A DNA stretch of 64,000 bases from Klebsormidium nitens (lineage: Eukaryota > Streptophyta > Klebsormidiophyceae > Klebsormidiales > Klebsormidiaceae): the NCBI GenBank assembly GCA_000708835.1, contig DF237105.1, positions 1 through 64,000 of the forward strand, in the 5' to 3' direction. Below the pieces are notes generated by a model that did no database searches, was not told where the DNA came from, and saw nothing but the letters and a program-made list of their open reading frames with translations. Made by a program: the position numbers and the translations under genes. This document shows positions 46,293-57,210 of the stretch, piece after piece (positions within the stretch are counted from its first letter, which is position 1; every line of letters begins with the position of its first letter).

Positions 46293-46661
46293 TTATCTGC
46301 TGTGAGGAAGCGAAGCCAATAAATGTTTCTGTGTCTTGTAACGGTCGATGTTATTGCTAAAGTATTTGTCCATATTCCTCAACACCAGCTCAGCACCCGT
46401 CCTGGTGCGTACAACGTCCAAAGAAACAGCAATCACCCTTTCCTCGAGTGCTTTAAATGTGCGTCTGAATGCTTTGTGTGGATTGTTGTTCCGGTATTTT
46501 CTGTCCGTTTTGGCCACCGCTATGTATCCTACATGGTTTAATTTGTCTAAAGTGTACTCAGCTTCACGGATGTTACTGTGTACCAAAACATCTGCATACA
46601 AGATGGAGCCCTTCAAATACCAACTGAAAGCATCATATGTTTCACCAGGGAAGAAGTTCAT
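46293..46661 (-). CDS. Unrecognised 122-codon ORF, AT-rich codons
   Basis: This is an open frame from ATG 46661. The sequence is compositionally protein-like (YLKGSILYADVLVHSN, RTFKALEERVIAVSLDVVRT), but its third positions are A/T-rich, unlike the GC-rich genes around it. I recognise no domain. About 130 bp downstream on the same strand, in another frame, GIAYMDDLLF resembles a reverse transcriptase active-site motif. This might therefore be a remnant of a retroelement or other transferred DNA. Weakly supported. Confidence 0.3.
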   Translation of the reverse strand: MNFFPGETYDAFSWYLKGSILYADVLVHSNIREAEYTLDKLNHVGYIAVAKTDRKYRNNNPHKAFRRTFKALEERVIAVSLDVVRTRTGAELVLRNMDKYFSNNIDRYKTQKHLLASLPHSR

Positions 46662-46985
46662 TTTCTATTCGGTGACGGAAATCTTTTGATGTAGACGCAG
46701 AAAAATCCACAAATTACTATTCGCCCAAGTCCTCCAGAGTTGCCACCCCAAGTTTGCAGGAAGGGCGATTCATGTGCTTCCTCGAGAGGTCGTTTTACTC
46801 TTTACTCTGAATAGTAGGCCCCTGCTGGAGGCGCTACTTGGGACCTGATTGTCGCCGACTAGCAAAACAAACAGGGACGAGCGGGCCTATCGTACTCGTA
46901 AGACACAATGCTCCTCCCAAAACAGCGTCGTAATCCCCATCTTACAAACAGATGCCTTGTAATACATTGCACTTTCCAAACCCTT

Positions 46986-49900
46986 TTATGGCGCCATCTC
47001 TAGTGGTCGTAGAACATCCATGGCCGACTGCATCCACACATCCTCCATATACTTGGCCGCCTCGACCTGATTCATGTCCTGACCGTCAAACCCCCCGCTG
47101 GCAACAAGGTTGTCACCAGCCCAGAAGCATCCTCCCCGCAAAGTCAATCGGCTCCTCCACCCCCCACCTCTGAACCGGCGCGGTGTCGCCACTCAGGGCC
47201 GCAGTGACGTCAATGCTCCTGGGGCTCAAGCCGTCCCCCTCAGAGGGATTCACGTTGCTCTTGTTCTGCCCCAAGGGGAGCAGGGGCATGCTCGCATCGA
47301 TGCGGACCAGTGCTGCGGCTGCCGCCGCTGCGGTGAACGAGTTTGAGCGCCCCACGCTGCTCAGCATCGCCGCCCGCTGAAAAGAGTTGGACCGCGCGAG
47401 GGCCGCGGCCAGCGAGCCCGTGCTACCGAACGGACCGGGGAGGGAGGGCAGATTCTCCTGCTGCACGCAACTCCCCTCAAGCTTCGTCAGCTCCTCGAGC
47501 ACCGCCTGCATGTCATCCTCTGTCGGCAGCCCCTCGCTAAACTTCCTGGCATGAAGTCCCCCCCCTGCCGGGGAGCAAACCTCCACCCCCCCAGGCTGAA
47601 AAATGCGGTGCGCGGCAGGCAGCTCAAGTGGCGCAGGGGGCTGCAGCTCCCTCTTGCGCTTCCCCCCCGGCCCAGACCGGCGGGCATTGTTTCCTGGGGG
47701 AGGGTTTACGAAACCGGGCTCCTCAGCGTCCGCTTCCAGCCAGTTAAAGTAGGCCCCGAGCGTCGCGCGCGTGCATGGGGTCAGTGTGGCAAGGAGGTCG
47801 CAGTCGAGGCTTGAGCGCAGGTAGCGGATCTCGAGGAGCGAGTGCCGGACCTTCGCAAAGAGGCTGTCGAGGACGGCGACGCAACCGTCGATGCCGAATT
47901 CCTTGGTTCGGGAAGCGTACATGCCAGACAGCTCCTTGGGCCACCAGGCAGGCTCCTGCAAAGGAGGTTTGTAGAAGGGTCAAGGCTTGGTTTCCCAATG
48001 GTTTTAAACAAGCCTTACCTAATGGTTTTGAACTGCGAAATCCTGAGGGTTGGAAAAAAATAAAGTGTGAAATCCTGAGGGTTGGAAAAAAATAAAGTGT
48101 CGGCAAAGGTACAAAGTGGATGCACTTTTGCACGGGGACACAAGCCAGAAAGACACTCGGTATGCAGTTTGAGAACGGTCCACTGAAAGCTTGCGAGGTT
48201 TTGAGGGTACGTCATACAGACAGTTGGGACGGTATCTGCTCGCATGCACACATGGAAGGGTGAAATTTGAATGCACTTTGCGAAAGGTAGGAAAACAATC
48301 TGCATTTTTGGGTTGTAACTGCAGGGCGAAGTGGGCATATGCAAAGGGGACTACGAAAAAGCTGGAGCTGAGTAGAGGACAACTGGAGCCTTTGAGAAAG
48401 TCCAAGCAAACCATAGTAGGGGACAATCAATGCATGGAAGATGAATCCAGTTTGTCGCAAAGAACCAATACCAGGGAGTGACTTTGAAGACAACAGCTTG
48501 ATTGAAAGGACCGGAGTAAATTACATACAATAGAACTCAGGTTTCAGTAGATGGTGGGGGTCTTCTCAAAAAGCCCAGTATTCAGAGCACTGAACCTTGA
48601 GCATATGCCAGGCACCGGAGCTGACTAAGTCACTAACCCCACAACATGGATGGAGCAGCAACTTCAGCTTAAAGACATTCTCATGGACTTAAAGCAAATG
48701 AATGCTCGAGACACTATAAAGGTGGCCCGCCAATTCTGAGGCTAATTGATGCTTGCATGCATCAAGGACCAGTCCCAGCTTCTATATTCTCAAGGCAAAT
48801 TCGTCAAACACCAGGATTGTTCTGAGCGAAAAGTCAAATGCAAGCCAACATACATTTCACACCTGAAGCACAGGGCCGAAGAACAAGATTGGAAGCAAAG
48901 AACTAGTATGGACCATCCCTTACCTTTGATTTGGACCTGGGGGCATTGCCGTTGGTCACCTTGGCGATCAGGCGAGCAACCAGGGGATGAAGCTCCCGGA
49001 ATCTGCTCTTGCTCTTTCCAGTGGCATTGCTCCTTCCGAATAGCTCAGCACAAGGCTTGGGGCTCCCCTTCCGATCAACAATCTCGATGGACCTGAGGAT
49101 GGGGTAAAAGAGTCAACAACTTGTATGCAATGAGGTAAGGACATTAAAGGTGAATAGGCAAGAATCCTTTAAGCAGAGAGCTCCTCATAACCTTCTGATT
49201 CAAGAGGAACCCTATGGTTGCAAGTGAACACAGGTGCACTGGCACGCTTGTAAAAGAACAGATTCCTGAGGGACACGAGCACGATGTATGCAAAGCCCGA
49301 GTAACTCGGGCTTTGCATCAAGATAGTAGACGGAGCAGTTTCCACTGTGTACTTAGCAGACACAAATATTGCAACAGACCAAGGTGGTTCTTAGATCTAC
49401 ATTCGATTCTCCAAGCAACTACTCTCACACACCACATCAAACTGGGATGATTTTTCAGCCATGACAACATCCCGAAGCCTTAATTCTGCTGCTTTCAGAA
49501 CAACCGTGTTTTGATACAAGAAGGGTGCGAGATAGGCTTGCACTATGTAGAGATGGTCTATGAGCAAGAATGGAACCTCAAAGGAGCAAATGCCCCTTGG
49601 TCTCATTGGTGGACAGGCCCATTCTGATCAACAGAAATATAACTGCATTCTCACATTTGCCCTTCCTTTTGAGCGACACGGGCCACATCGTCTCTGGTCT
49701 TCTGCAGCTCCTCCTGGTAGTTGCCGGAGCATCCTGCCAACTGCGTCCCATCCTCAAACTGGACACAGAATACCATGCAGCACACACCACAGTCCTCCTC
49801 AATCTTGGGATTGAACAGCTGCTTGACGGCAGCCTCAAGCACCCTCCTCTTACTAACAGTCAGGCGCGTCGCAAGCTCTCTGTAATCCATCTCCTGCTCG

Positions 49901-50055
49901 ATTTTTGACACAAGATTGAGAGCTCCATTCGGCGAGCTTCTCGTCATTCTTGGCTGGTCGGGGTCCATTTTGGGATGGCGGAGCCCCCGCACAGGCGGAG
50001 GACTCCATGACCCCGACCCTTCTCTCTTGTGGAATGCCAGTTTTGCAGATGGCAT
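46986..50055 (-). CDS. Probable nuclear protein of unknown family, 4 exons
   Basis: The exons are 50055-49655, 49092-48924, 47955-47168 and 47097-46986. Phases agree throughout, giving 489 residues; the last intron is only 70 bp. Residues about 40-60 form a charged helix (EMDYRELATRLTVSKRRVLEAA) of helix-turn-helix appearance. Exon 2 is rich in Lys/Arg/Ser (RSNATGKSKSRFRELHP). Exon 3 starts PAWWPKELSGMYASR, then has a helical bundle ending in TPCTRATLGAYFNW, a basic GGKRKREL motif suggesting nuclear import, and an Ala run. The C-terminus is acidic/helical. The WWP-containing core superficially recalls NRF1-type DNA-binding proteins, but the match is too weak to name. A direct repeat of GAAATCCTGAGGGTTGG units sits in intron 2. 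Confidence 0.65.
48032..48100. repeat. Direct repeat (about 34 bp, two copies)
   Basis: Two adjacent identical copies of GAAATCCTGAGGGTTGG plus a following A-rich AATAAAGTGT tail lie in intron 2 of the 46986-50055 gene. The repeated AATAAA on the plus strand is coincidental to a poly(A) signal. Confidence 0.7.
49288..49318. repeat. Perfect 14-bp-stem hairpin with TAA loop
   Basis: The arm ATGCAAAGCCCGAG is followed by TAA and its reverse complement. It lies in intron 1 of the minus-strand nuclear-protein gene. It may be a small foldback element. Confidence 0.6.
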
Positions 50056-51370
50056 TCAGAAGGCTCCTGGCGTGTTGAACAGAATGAAGTGCTAAGGTAT
50101 TGAGAATCTTCCGTTGACACTTGCACTGCGAGAGTGGATGCTTTTAGTAGTATAAATTTGACAATCAAAATTCGGTCCGCTGATTGCTGTCCATGGTAAG
50201 ATTAGTGAAGCTACCCACGCTAGAAGGATGACACATGGCGCCTGCATCACCGCGCATCGTGATGTTACGGATTCTCTGACGACCTTTTTGCCATTTTCAA
50301 TCTGAAGATCTCCGTTCGGTCCCACCAAATCTGATTTCCAGTCACCAGCTCCACAAAACCGCCCCCTTGCATGTGAAAGGAGATTCCCATTGACCCTTTT
50401 TGCCCTGTACCTATGTTTCTCTTATACCGTACTTGGCCGCAAGTTTTAATGTGTCGTGTTATTAGTTGTACCGAGTACTTTTCATATGGGTTTACTAAAG
50501 CAGTGATCCAAATTGTAACACGTGGCTTCGCAAGGACCGAGACATATCTAAACAATCCGACAAGATCCATTTCGAGCTATATGAACCGTTAATTAAGATA
50601 CTGACTTGGCGGCGTGGCCGAACTTTTCGAAGTGTTGTGCGTGGGAGGACAGAAGCGACTCCGGATCAGTGAGGCTTTCTCCTCGGAAAAGGAAAAGACG
50701 CCATTGAAACCCACAATTCCTCCCAACTTAACCCTTGTTTTAACTCAATTTCCCACAACTTGCCTCATCGTATCCATGAAGCTGACCTCGATTGTATTGG
50801 ATGCAACTTATAACTATAATGATTCTAGGACGTTCGATGACTTGGGTCCCGATTACAGTCAACTTGAGCCATTAGATGACCCAAGTTATAACTGTGGGTT
50901 TTTGAGACGTTGGATGACTTGGGTCACAATCGCAGTCATCAGCGTCAACCGGGTTCAGAGTTGTATGGCCGCTTTTATCACCCACCCATGGCTCCTTACG
51001 GGACTTTAAAAATTGAATTGATTGATCACGCCACGTGGTAGACCGTAGAAGAATCATTGGGATAAAGTGAAGCCCGTCGGCTGATACCCCACTTTTTCAG
51101 CTGCCCAAGCTAGAAAGGATACACGCACTACCTCAGGATCATACTCTTCTTCAAGCACTTTTTGCCAATGCAATCTGGATATACTGTCACCTTTGCCTTC
51201 AATCTACTTTTCCAGAGTAAAGCGCTGCAATATCTTTTGAGATCCTGAAGAGTAGGGCCTTTCTTGAAGGGTGGCCTCTGAACCCCCTGTGAGTGGATGG
51301 TTGGAAATGCAGGAGGCAGCCACATCCGAGCAGGGAGAGAGCCACGTTGCAACTGAAAAGCAGGGAAGGA
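50056..51370. other. Divergent intergenic region between two host genes
   Basis: It is presumably the shared promoter region of the minus-strand nuclear-protein gene and the plus-strand RING-CH gene. Two related segments around 50826-50860 and 50905-50940 (GACGTTCGATGACTTGGGTC / GACGTTGGATGACTTGGGTC) form a diverged direct repeat. I see no gene. Confidence 0.4.
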
Positions 51371-54346
51371 ATGGAGCTTGCAAGTGGGCTGCCTAAACTC
51401 GTGTCTAGCGTGGTTCTGGATTCAGAGAAGTCAGAAAGGCAGGCGGCACAGGATGGGCAGTCTGTGCCCTTCACTTCCAGCTGGAGCCCCCTGGCTTTGT
51501 CTTGCCCGCTTACCACATTCGGGTCACGAGTCAGCATGCCCAAGCCACGTTCTCTCCTCAAAAGTGCGAGTGCAGGTGTGCTCCCGCCATTATGGATGCA
51601 GGGGCCTGCCAGTTTACCCAGCATAGCGTGCAAAAGGCTCACAATGCAGGGGGATTGCAGGAACAGCACAGGCGAAAGCAGGTCACCAGTCAAGGACCCC
51701 GCATACATCAGCCGGCTGATCCACGCAGCGAGCTGGGACGTAGGCACCCAGCTGCTATTGCAGCCTGAGGCAGCAACGGCGTTCGCAGAGGTGGACGTGG
51801 GCCAGCCCGGGGAAGCAGTCCGGCCCGCAGGGTCCCGTAAGCAGGAAAGCTCGCACTTGTCCCTGCTGAGCGCTGTCCCCTTATCATGCGCTCAGCCAAA
51901 AGCGCCTCAGCAGTCACTCCAGCTGGAGGTCAGCTGCTCACACGCAGTAGCAGGACCGCAGATGGAGGAGCCCCCTCTGTGGCCCATGGAAACGCTGCGT
52001 CGAGCATTGAGCTGGGGCAAGGACCGCATGAACAGCGGGTGGTCCACATACAGCAACGCTGAGTTCTGCAGGTGAGGGTGCGCCTGATGATGTAGGGACA
52101 ATTCAAAGGTGGTGGGACTATGTCTGGAAGGGGTGCACTGGGGCGAAGTATGCACGGTCTCGTCAATTGCGGCCTTTCTAGAACACTGGCGCTCAAATTA
52201 AATTGTCCAGTTCTCTCGCCTCCTCCCTGGGCGCCTCCGCCGCCTGCCACAGCGGGAACGGGCGGTAGCCCAGGAAGGCGAGGCAGCGCGCCGCTGCCGT
52301 CACTGTCTCCGGAAGCTCTGTCTCTTCGACGGGGGAGGGGTTTGTAATGTTGACACTACTTGCTGGACTCCCGGTTACAATCGCCGGGAGCTTTACTGGA
52401 AGCTGGCTATTCACACTATCTACAGGCTGTAAGATATGTACAGTATCTACAGGGTTATGTACAGGGGTGTCAATGCCCCCCTCGCTGGCGCTGTTATCTA
52501 CAAGCTCGAATCCGGCGGGGGTGAGCTCTGGGTAAGACTCTCTAGGCTTCCCTGAGGCGCTTGGGCTGCTGGCCGCGGCCTTGCTGGAGCCCGGGATGCT
52601 TAGAAGGTTCGGCAGGAAGCCGCAGGCAGTGTGAGTCTGATCACAGACTCTGGCAGCAAAGCTCGGATATCACCTGAAGATTTGTGATTTGGGGAACGGC
52701 AACAATGACATGCTCCTTGCATGCTGTTTCTGTGCAGAATCTGTTACACAATAGGTGCCGAGGAGCCCCTTATTGAGATCGGGTGTGACTGTCGAGATGG
52801 CCTCAACCTGGTGAGCTGCACCCCTTTCCTTCCTTTATGCCGCGTGTGCCACACACCATGGTGCTGTGCTGCTTGCACTCCCTGGGCTGTTTGCTTGCAT
52901 CATTCCTTGGATCCCAAAGAAGGTCTCAGGTGAGCAACCCTCACTCATCTTTCCCCATTGCAGGCCCATCGCACGTGCATCACCCATTGGTTCACAAGTC
53001 GGGGTAACAACAAGTGCGAGATTTGCACTTGCGAAGCGGCCAACATTCCTGCACCACTCCCGGTGAGGTGCCTTGACGGACCCAAAAGCGATGAACCAAG
53101 GATAGAAAGGACATGGTTTGCGTACTCTTATCATTTTCAGACTGAGAGGGAGACTCTTGCGGTTTTCAATGCACGGCACTCGTGGCACTGGTGCCGTTCA
53201 TGGTGTTGTTGGTTGCTCGCAATGTTGTCTCTAATAAATCTCTGCTGTCTGCGTTCTAGCTTCTACCTCAGGATCCCTCCCGTCCTGCCCCCTCCGAGCC
53301 GGAGCGCGCGCCTCCTACCCCAATACGCAGGGAAGCAGTGCGCGTGAGTGCAAGCCCGACCTTCGTTTCTTGACCTAGGGACGCCAGTCACGCCAGTCAC
53401 TTCAGCAGGGCACCTCGGTTCTCAAGGTCAAAGAACCTTTCATGGGCGCCTTGGTGCAGCTCGGTTTGCTCTTTCTTGGGTTGCGTATTCTGGACTCATG
53501 CGGCTGAGTGCAGGCGCCTGGGGTTCCTGTCAGGCGCCGAGAGTCCAAACAGAGCTCCAGTAATGACTTGGATGGCACTGCGTGCGCTCTCAAGCAGCAT
53601 CTCTTCGCCTTTGGGGATTCGGCGTCTACTTGCAGTTCTTCAGTTTCATACTGCTGGCCTCCACTCTTGTGAAATCTTGCTACCCGAAGATCCGCGCCCA
53701 ACAGAAATAGGCCCAGCTTTAGGCCTGCACATCAGAGTTGAGGTTGGATTGCTAGCCAACTGGCACCTTCCTGCTATGCTACCGCAGCCATGGACATTAG
53801 AAGCTTTGGACCATTGCTGCCGTCAACTAGACTCGCAAGATCATAACTGCGATGTTTCGCTCCAAGATTGTACGAAATTTCAATACAGAATGCGCTGCAA
53901 ACTCAGCACTTATACTTGGAGAGTGACTTAGTGTTTCCCACAAGCTTCTGCAGTGCACAAATTTTCAAGACGTGAAGGACTAGTCATTAAAGCACTTTTG
54001 AGGAAGCTACATTCTGCGGCTGTACTTCAAGCTGTTTGTGACATACTATGCTGCTTGATGACCGTAGTTGGCCTTCCAAAAATTTAGTCTGGCTAATCAG
54101 GATTGATTTTTGTTGTTCTTCTACTTTTGTGCAAGTTTATCGAGAATTCTGTTGTCGTATCTTGTCTTGTCTTCGTTACGTCGTATAATCTTCCTTGATC
54201 TCCACTCTTGTCGTCATACTTGCGTACATGCCACCATCTCACTCTTACATATGTAGGTGGCTCGGATCTACTCCATTTCCGTATCAGCGGCCGTCCTTGG
54301 TGTTCTCTCGGCTGCTGTCATCATTGTAATCGTATCGAGGTCCTGA
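51371..54346 (+). CDS. RING-CH (RINGv/MARCH-type) E3 ubiquitin ligase with C-terminal membrane anchor
   Basis: The exons are 51371-52071, 52738-52810, 52964-53062, 53272-53343 and 54257-54346. All phases agree, giving 344 residues. The RING-CH domain starts at residue 233: C-R-I-C, then GCDC, AHRTCITHWF, and NKCEIC. This is the C4HC3 arrangement (H before the fifth zinc ligand pair) typical of membrane-associated RING-CH ligases, which transfer ubiquitin to membrane proteins. The C2-C ligands are split across the exon 1/2 junction. The last exon is a single hydrophobic span (SVSAAVLGVLSAAVIIVIV) ending SRS, so the protein probably sits on an endomembrane with the RING in the cytosol. The N-terminal 230 residues are low-complexity. 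The start at 51371 is the first in-frame ATG; an additional exon before 54257 cannot be excluded. Confidence 0.78.
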
Positions 54347-54537
54347 GCCCAGTGTCCAAGTGTAGAGAGGACTTGAAATGGCAAAGAAGAACGGGCTGTC
54401 TTCTTACAGGCTGGTTGTCGAGTAATTTGATGCATCTTGTGGTACGTTCTCTAGTACAGTTTGGTCAGAGAAAAATTTGGCACACCCCTAGCCGTATTTG
54501 GATGTGTGAACTCGATTGCCGCACAGTACATTCTGTT

Positions 54538-54841
54538 CTAGCCCGGTCTAGCCTGCGTCTTGAATTCCAAAGGCCTTCCGCAGGCTGTGACTATCGAGAT
54601 GCATATCCAAGCTATCTTATGAGCTGCGTTGACGTCTCTGTTCCACACCATGCGACACTGCGGGGTTGTACACACTCGCACATTGTAGGGCGTCCGTGGC
54701 TCTGCTTCATCCTCGCCGTTCCTCCTTCGCGCACCCGTTTCATGGTGCGGACATTGAAATCATCCACCTCTTCAAGACAGACGCTACAAATCATGCTGGT
54801 CCGGAATTCTCCACCAGCACAACTTGCACCCCGTGGTGGCT
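54538..54841 (-). pseudogene. Fanzor (eukaryotic TnpB-like nuclease) C-terminal remnant
   Basis: Fanzors are RNA-guided DNA nucleases of eukaryotic mobile elements and large DNA viruses. Reading the minus strand, three segments in successive frames match their C-terminus in order. First is VQVVLV, then EFRTSMICSVCLEEV (the RTS plus first CxxC of the zinc ribbon), then VRVCTTPQC with MVWNRDVNAAHKI (second Cys pair and RuvC-III aspartate), and finally GRPLEF near the end, stop at 54538. The order, spacing and the NRDVNAA core make chance unlikely. Two frame changes and the absence of RuvC-I and RuvC-II segments nearby show it is broken. A splice-acceptor-like CTCTTGCAG at 54842-54850 may be an old exon edge. 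It lies about 290 bp from the D5-like exon. Confidence 0.75.
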
Positions 54842-55133
54842 CTGCAAGAGCCTATTTTAGGGTTTTTGGGGTAGTCTCTGGAACCATTCCTTGCAAAGTG
54901 CACAGGAAAAACTTGCCATTTCACAACGATATTTCCTGAAGCTGAGCTTTCACAGCACTGGGTCTCTTAGTGAAGAAGGAGCAGCAATGAATGTCAGCAT
55001 TTTACTGATAGCACAGTTTCACAGAGCACAAACGCTCTATGGCAATGTGTGTTTAGTATGGAGCATTCTTGAAAACAAGAGCAAGCGTTGACTGGAGCCC
55101 ATCATCCGAGAAATGCACTTCTCTCAAACTTGC

Positions 55134-55457
55134 TTACGTTGCAAGATTCCGAACTGGTGAAACTTCTGTTCTTGCATCCCTGTAGCTTTTCAGAAAGTTC
55201 ATCATCGGGGCCCTCAGCTCCTCTCTGATCGCGCAGTGGTCCTCTATGAACTTCTGTAGCTTGTCATTGCTCGCCAAATACTGATTAAGGCTCGCCTTCA
55301 TCGCGGTCGGGGTTTCGCCAAGCCCACCGCGCATGTACCAATCGACAGCCCCCCTAACCAAGTAGGAGAGCAATTGTTCCAGCGACCCCTTCTCCATCAT
55401 CCTCTGCTTCAGCTCGAGATCGACGAGTCTGTGCCGCGCGTTCGTTGGATCGAACCT
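55134..55457 (-). pseudogene. D5-like helicase-primase fragment
   Basis: An acceptor (TCTCCAACACAG) is followed by 107 open codons to a stop at 55134. The segment NARHRLVDLELKQRM ... GAVDWYMRGGLGETPTAM ... NQYLASNDKLQKFIEDHC matches the C-terminal side of superfamily 3 helicase-primases (poxvirus D5 / phage P4 type), where a DPxLKxKL...GAxxWYxxGL...Yxxxx(D)xLxxFI pattern is typical. The Walker motifs of the helicase are not found in this window, so only a fragment remains. It shares orientation with the adjacent Fanzor remnant. Origin is probably a large DNA virus or a related mobile element. Confidence 0.58.
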
Positions 55458-56324
55458 CTGTGTTGGAGAAAACCAACATTTCGGCCGAACGGTTTCCCAC
55501 CATTCCACCCAGAATCCAGGCCATCCTACCTGAGTTGCACCCATTATACTATCTTGTTTGTTAGAAACACCAGACTACTTTTGTTTGTTTTGAGGAGGAC
55601 AGAAGGACAGCTATTGATTCCGTGAATGAAAAATTAGAACGCCAGTGTCTACGGCATGTCTTTTGCCGCCCATGGCATGTTTCTTGTTCCCTGTGACGTA
55701 GTTTGTGAATGAATACAAAGTGCTGACGACACCGATGAGTTTTTGCGTGATGACGATGAGGTGGCGCTGGGAGTGGAGGGCTGCGAGGAGGACGGACGCG
55801 AGTGGTGGTGAGAAGGCATGATGGGGCAAATCGAGCGAAGACTTGTGCTCTACCGGACGAGGCCGTGACAGCAAGTGTGTGGATGGGACGCCGTGAGGAG
55901 CTTACCCGTTCTGGAGAAGATGCCTCTTTTTGCTTGTGCTCGACACCTCTTCTCTGACTTGACGTGCTCGGCAAGTGGGCGGTCATGTTGTCGGGAGGTG
56001 CCTGCAGAAGAGTACGCACTACGTCAGGACCCCCCTTTTCAGGTGTCCTCTGGAGTGGAACTTTGGGTCAGCCCCTTCCCACATGGCACGTTCTGATTTG
56101 TCGAGAGTGATGGTGTGCTACGCTGATGTGTTTTTAGAATGTCTGTTGCTGCCTGTTATAGTTTCCCTGGAAGTTCGGGCAAAGTCAACCACGGCACCTC
56201 ACCTGTTGCGCAGGGCTGCCGCTGTGGTGGTTCAAAAGAGAGCCGCTGTTGCAGGTTCGGCTCGAGTCCGGCACCTGGCGCACAATGGATGACATATAAG
56301 GAAGTCTCGGGGGTGCGATAGAGC

Positions 56325-57210
56325 ATGTTGGAGAATCTGCAGTCACGCAGTGTTGTGTCCGTGCCGTTAAGCGATAGAGAAGTGGGAATAGAGAAGGAGT
56401 TAAAGACTCCGTGCTCAAGGCAAGTGAAAGTCAGCACGATGGCCCAAGTCAGGACCAAACCTTTACGAACCATTCAACATATCAGGTTGGACGGCGCAAC
56501 CCAGAAAGCTTCAGTAAATGGCGTGGTGCAGGCGGTTAGTAGGTGTGATCAAGCGCATATTACGCAGACATATACACGACTGGCTTGCGAATTCCCAGAG
56601 TTCAAGGCACCTGGTGATAGGGTGCAAAAGGTACGGATAAATGGCGTTGGTAGATTGACGCCAGTAGCTGACATGACAACTCTTATTGAGATAGCCTACG
56701 TCCTTCCTGGAAAGGTGGCAACGGCGTTCCGGAGATCCTTGGCCAGCATGATTTGCCGCATGATTCATAGAGGAGATCGAGCGCCGACACACGAACCTCT
56801 CAAAAACCGATGTTCAGGTGGGGCGGTTGACGAGTATGGAGCAGCATCTCATACCGTTCAAGAGTCTGTTGTGGGACGAAGCAAAATTCGCGGAGCTTAA
56901 AGAAGCTGCCAGTGAAAAGAGTCTCATGGGGTCTGTCTATCTGGTGACTTCTACAGACATGAACGTGGTAAAGACAGGGTCGTGGCGAGGTACCATCCCA
57001 GCCCTGAGGAGTCGTTATGCTACTTACTACGGTCAGAACATACAACTATAGGCATTTGCCACAGAGAATTGCCGTTTGGCAGAGGCATCCTGTCATCGGG
57101 TCCTGGCTCCATACCGAGTTTCAATCGAGCTATTTCAACCTGGGCACATCGAACAATATCTAGAAACACTGAAGGACGTCTGCGAGGAGTGTCTCATCTA
57201 TCCTGGTTGA
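56325..57210 (+). pseudogene. Virus-type gene: LPGK-region plus GIY-YIG (T5orf172-like) domain, broken
   Basis: From ATG 56325 the frame contains VQKVRINGVGRLTPVADMTT, LIEIAYVLPGKVATAFRRSL and MIHRGD, a pattern I associate with proteins from large DNA viruses and algal genomes. Near 56800 the frame shifts, and reading continues as a T5orf172-like GIY-YIG nuclease domain: MGSVYLVTSTDMNVVKTGSW, LRSRYATYYGQ. This is interrupted by TAG at 57049-57051, after which ATENCRLAEASCHRVLAPY (region of the catalytic Glu) goes on to a TGA at 57208-57210. One shift and one stop mark it as decayed. It is the third such relic within 2.7 kb. Confidence 0.62.

Noticed and set aside
47098-47167. Frameshift near the 3' end of the 46986-50055 gene
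   Set aside because: A 70-bp GT-AG intron (donor CAGAG|GTGGGG, acceptor TTGCCAG) restores the phase exactly, so a frame error is not needed.
51199-51747. 182-codon minus-strand frame
   Set aside because: Antisense of the first RING-CH gene exon.
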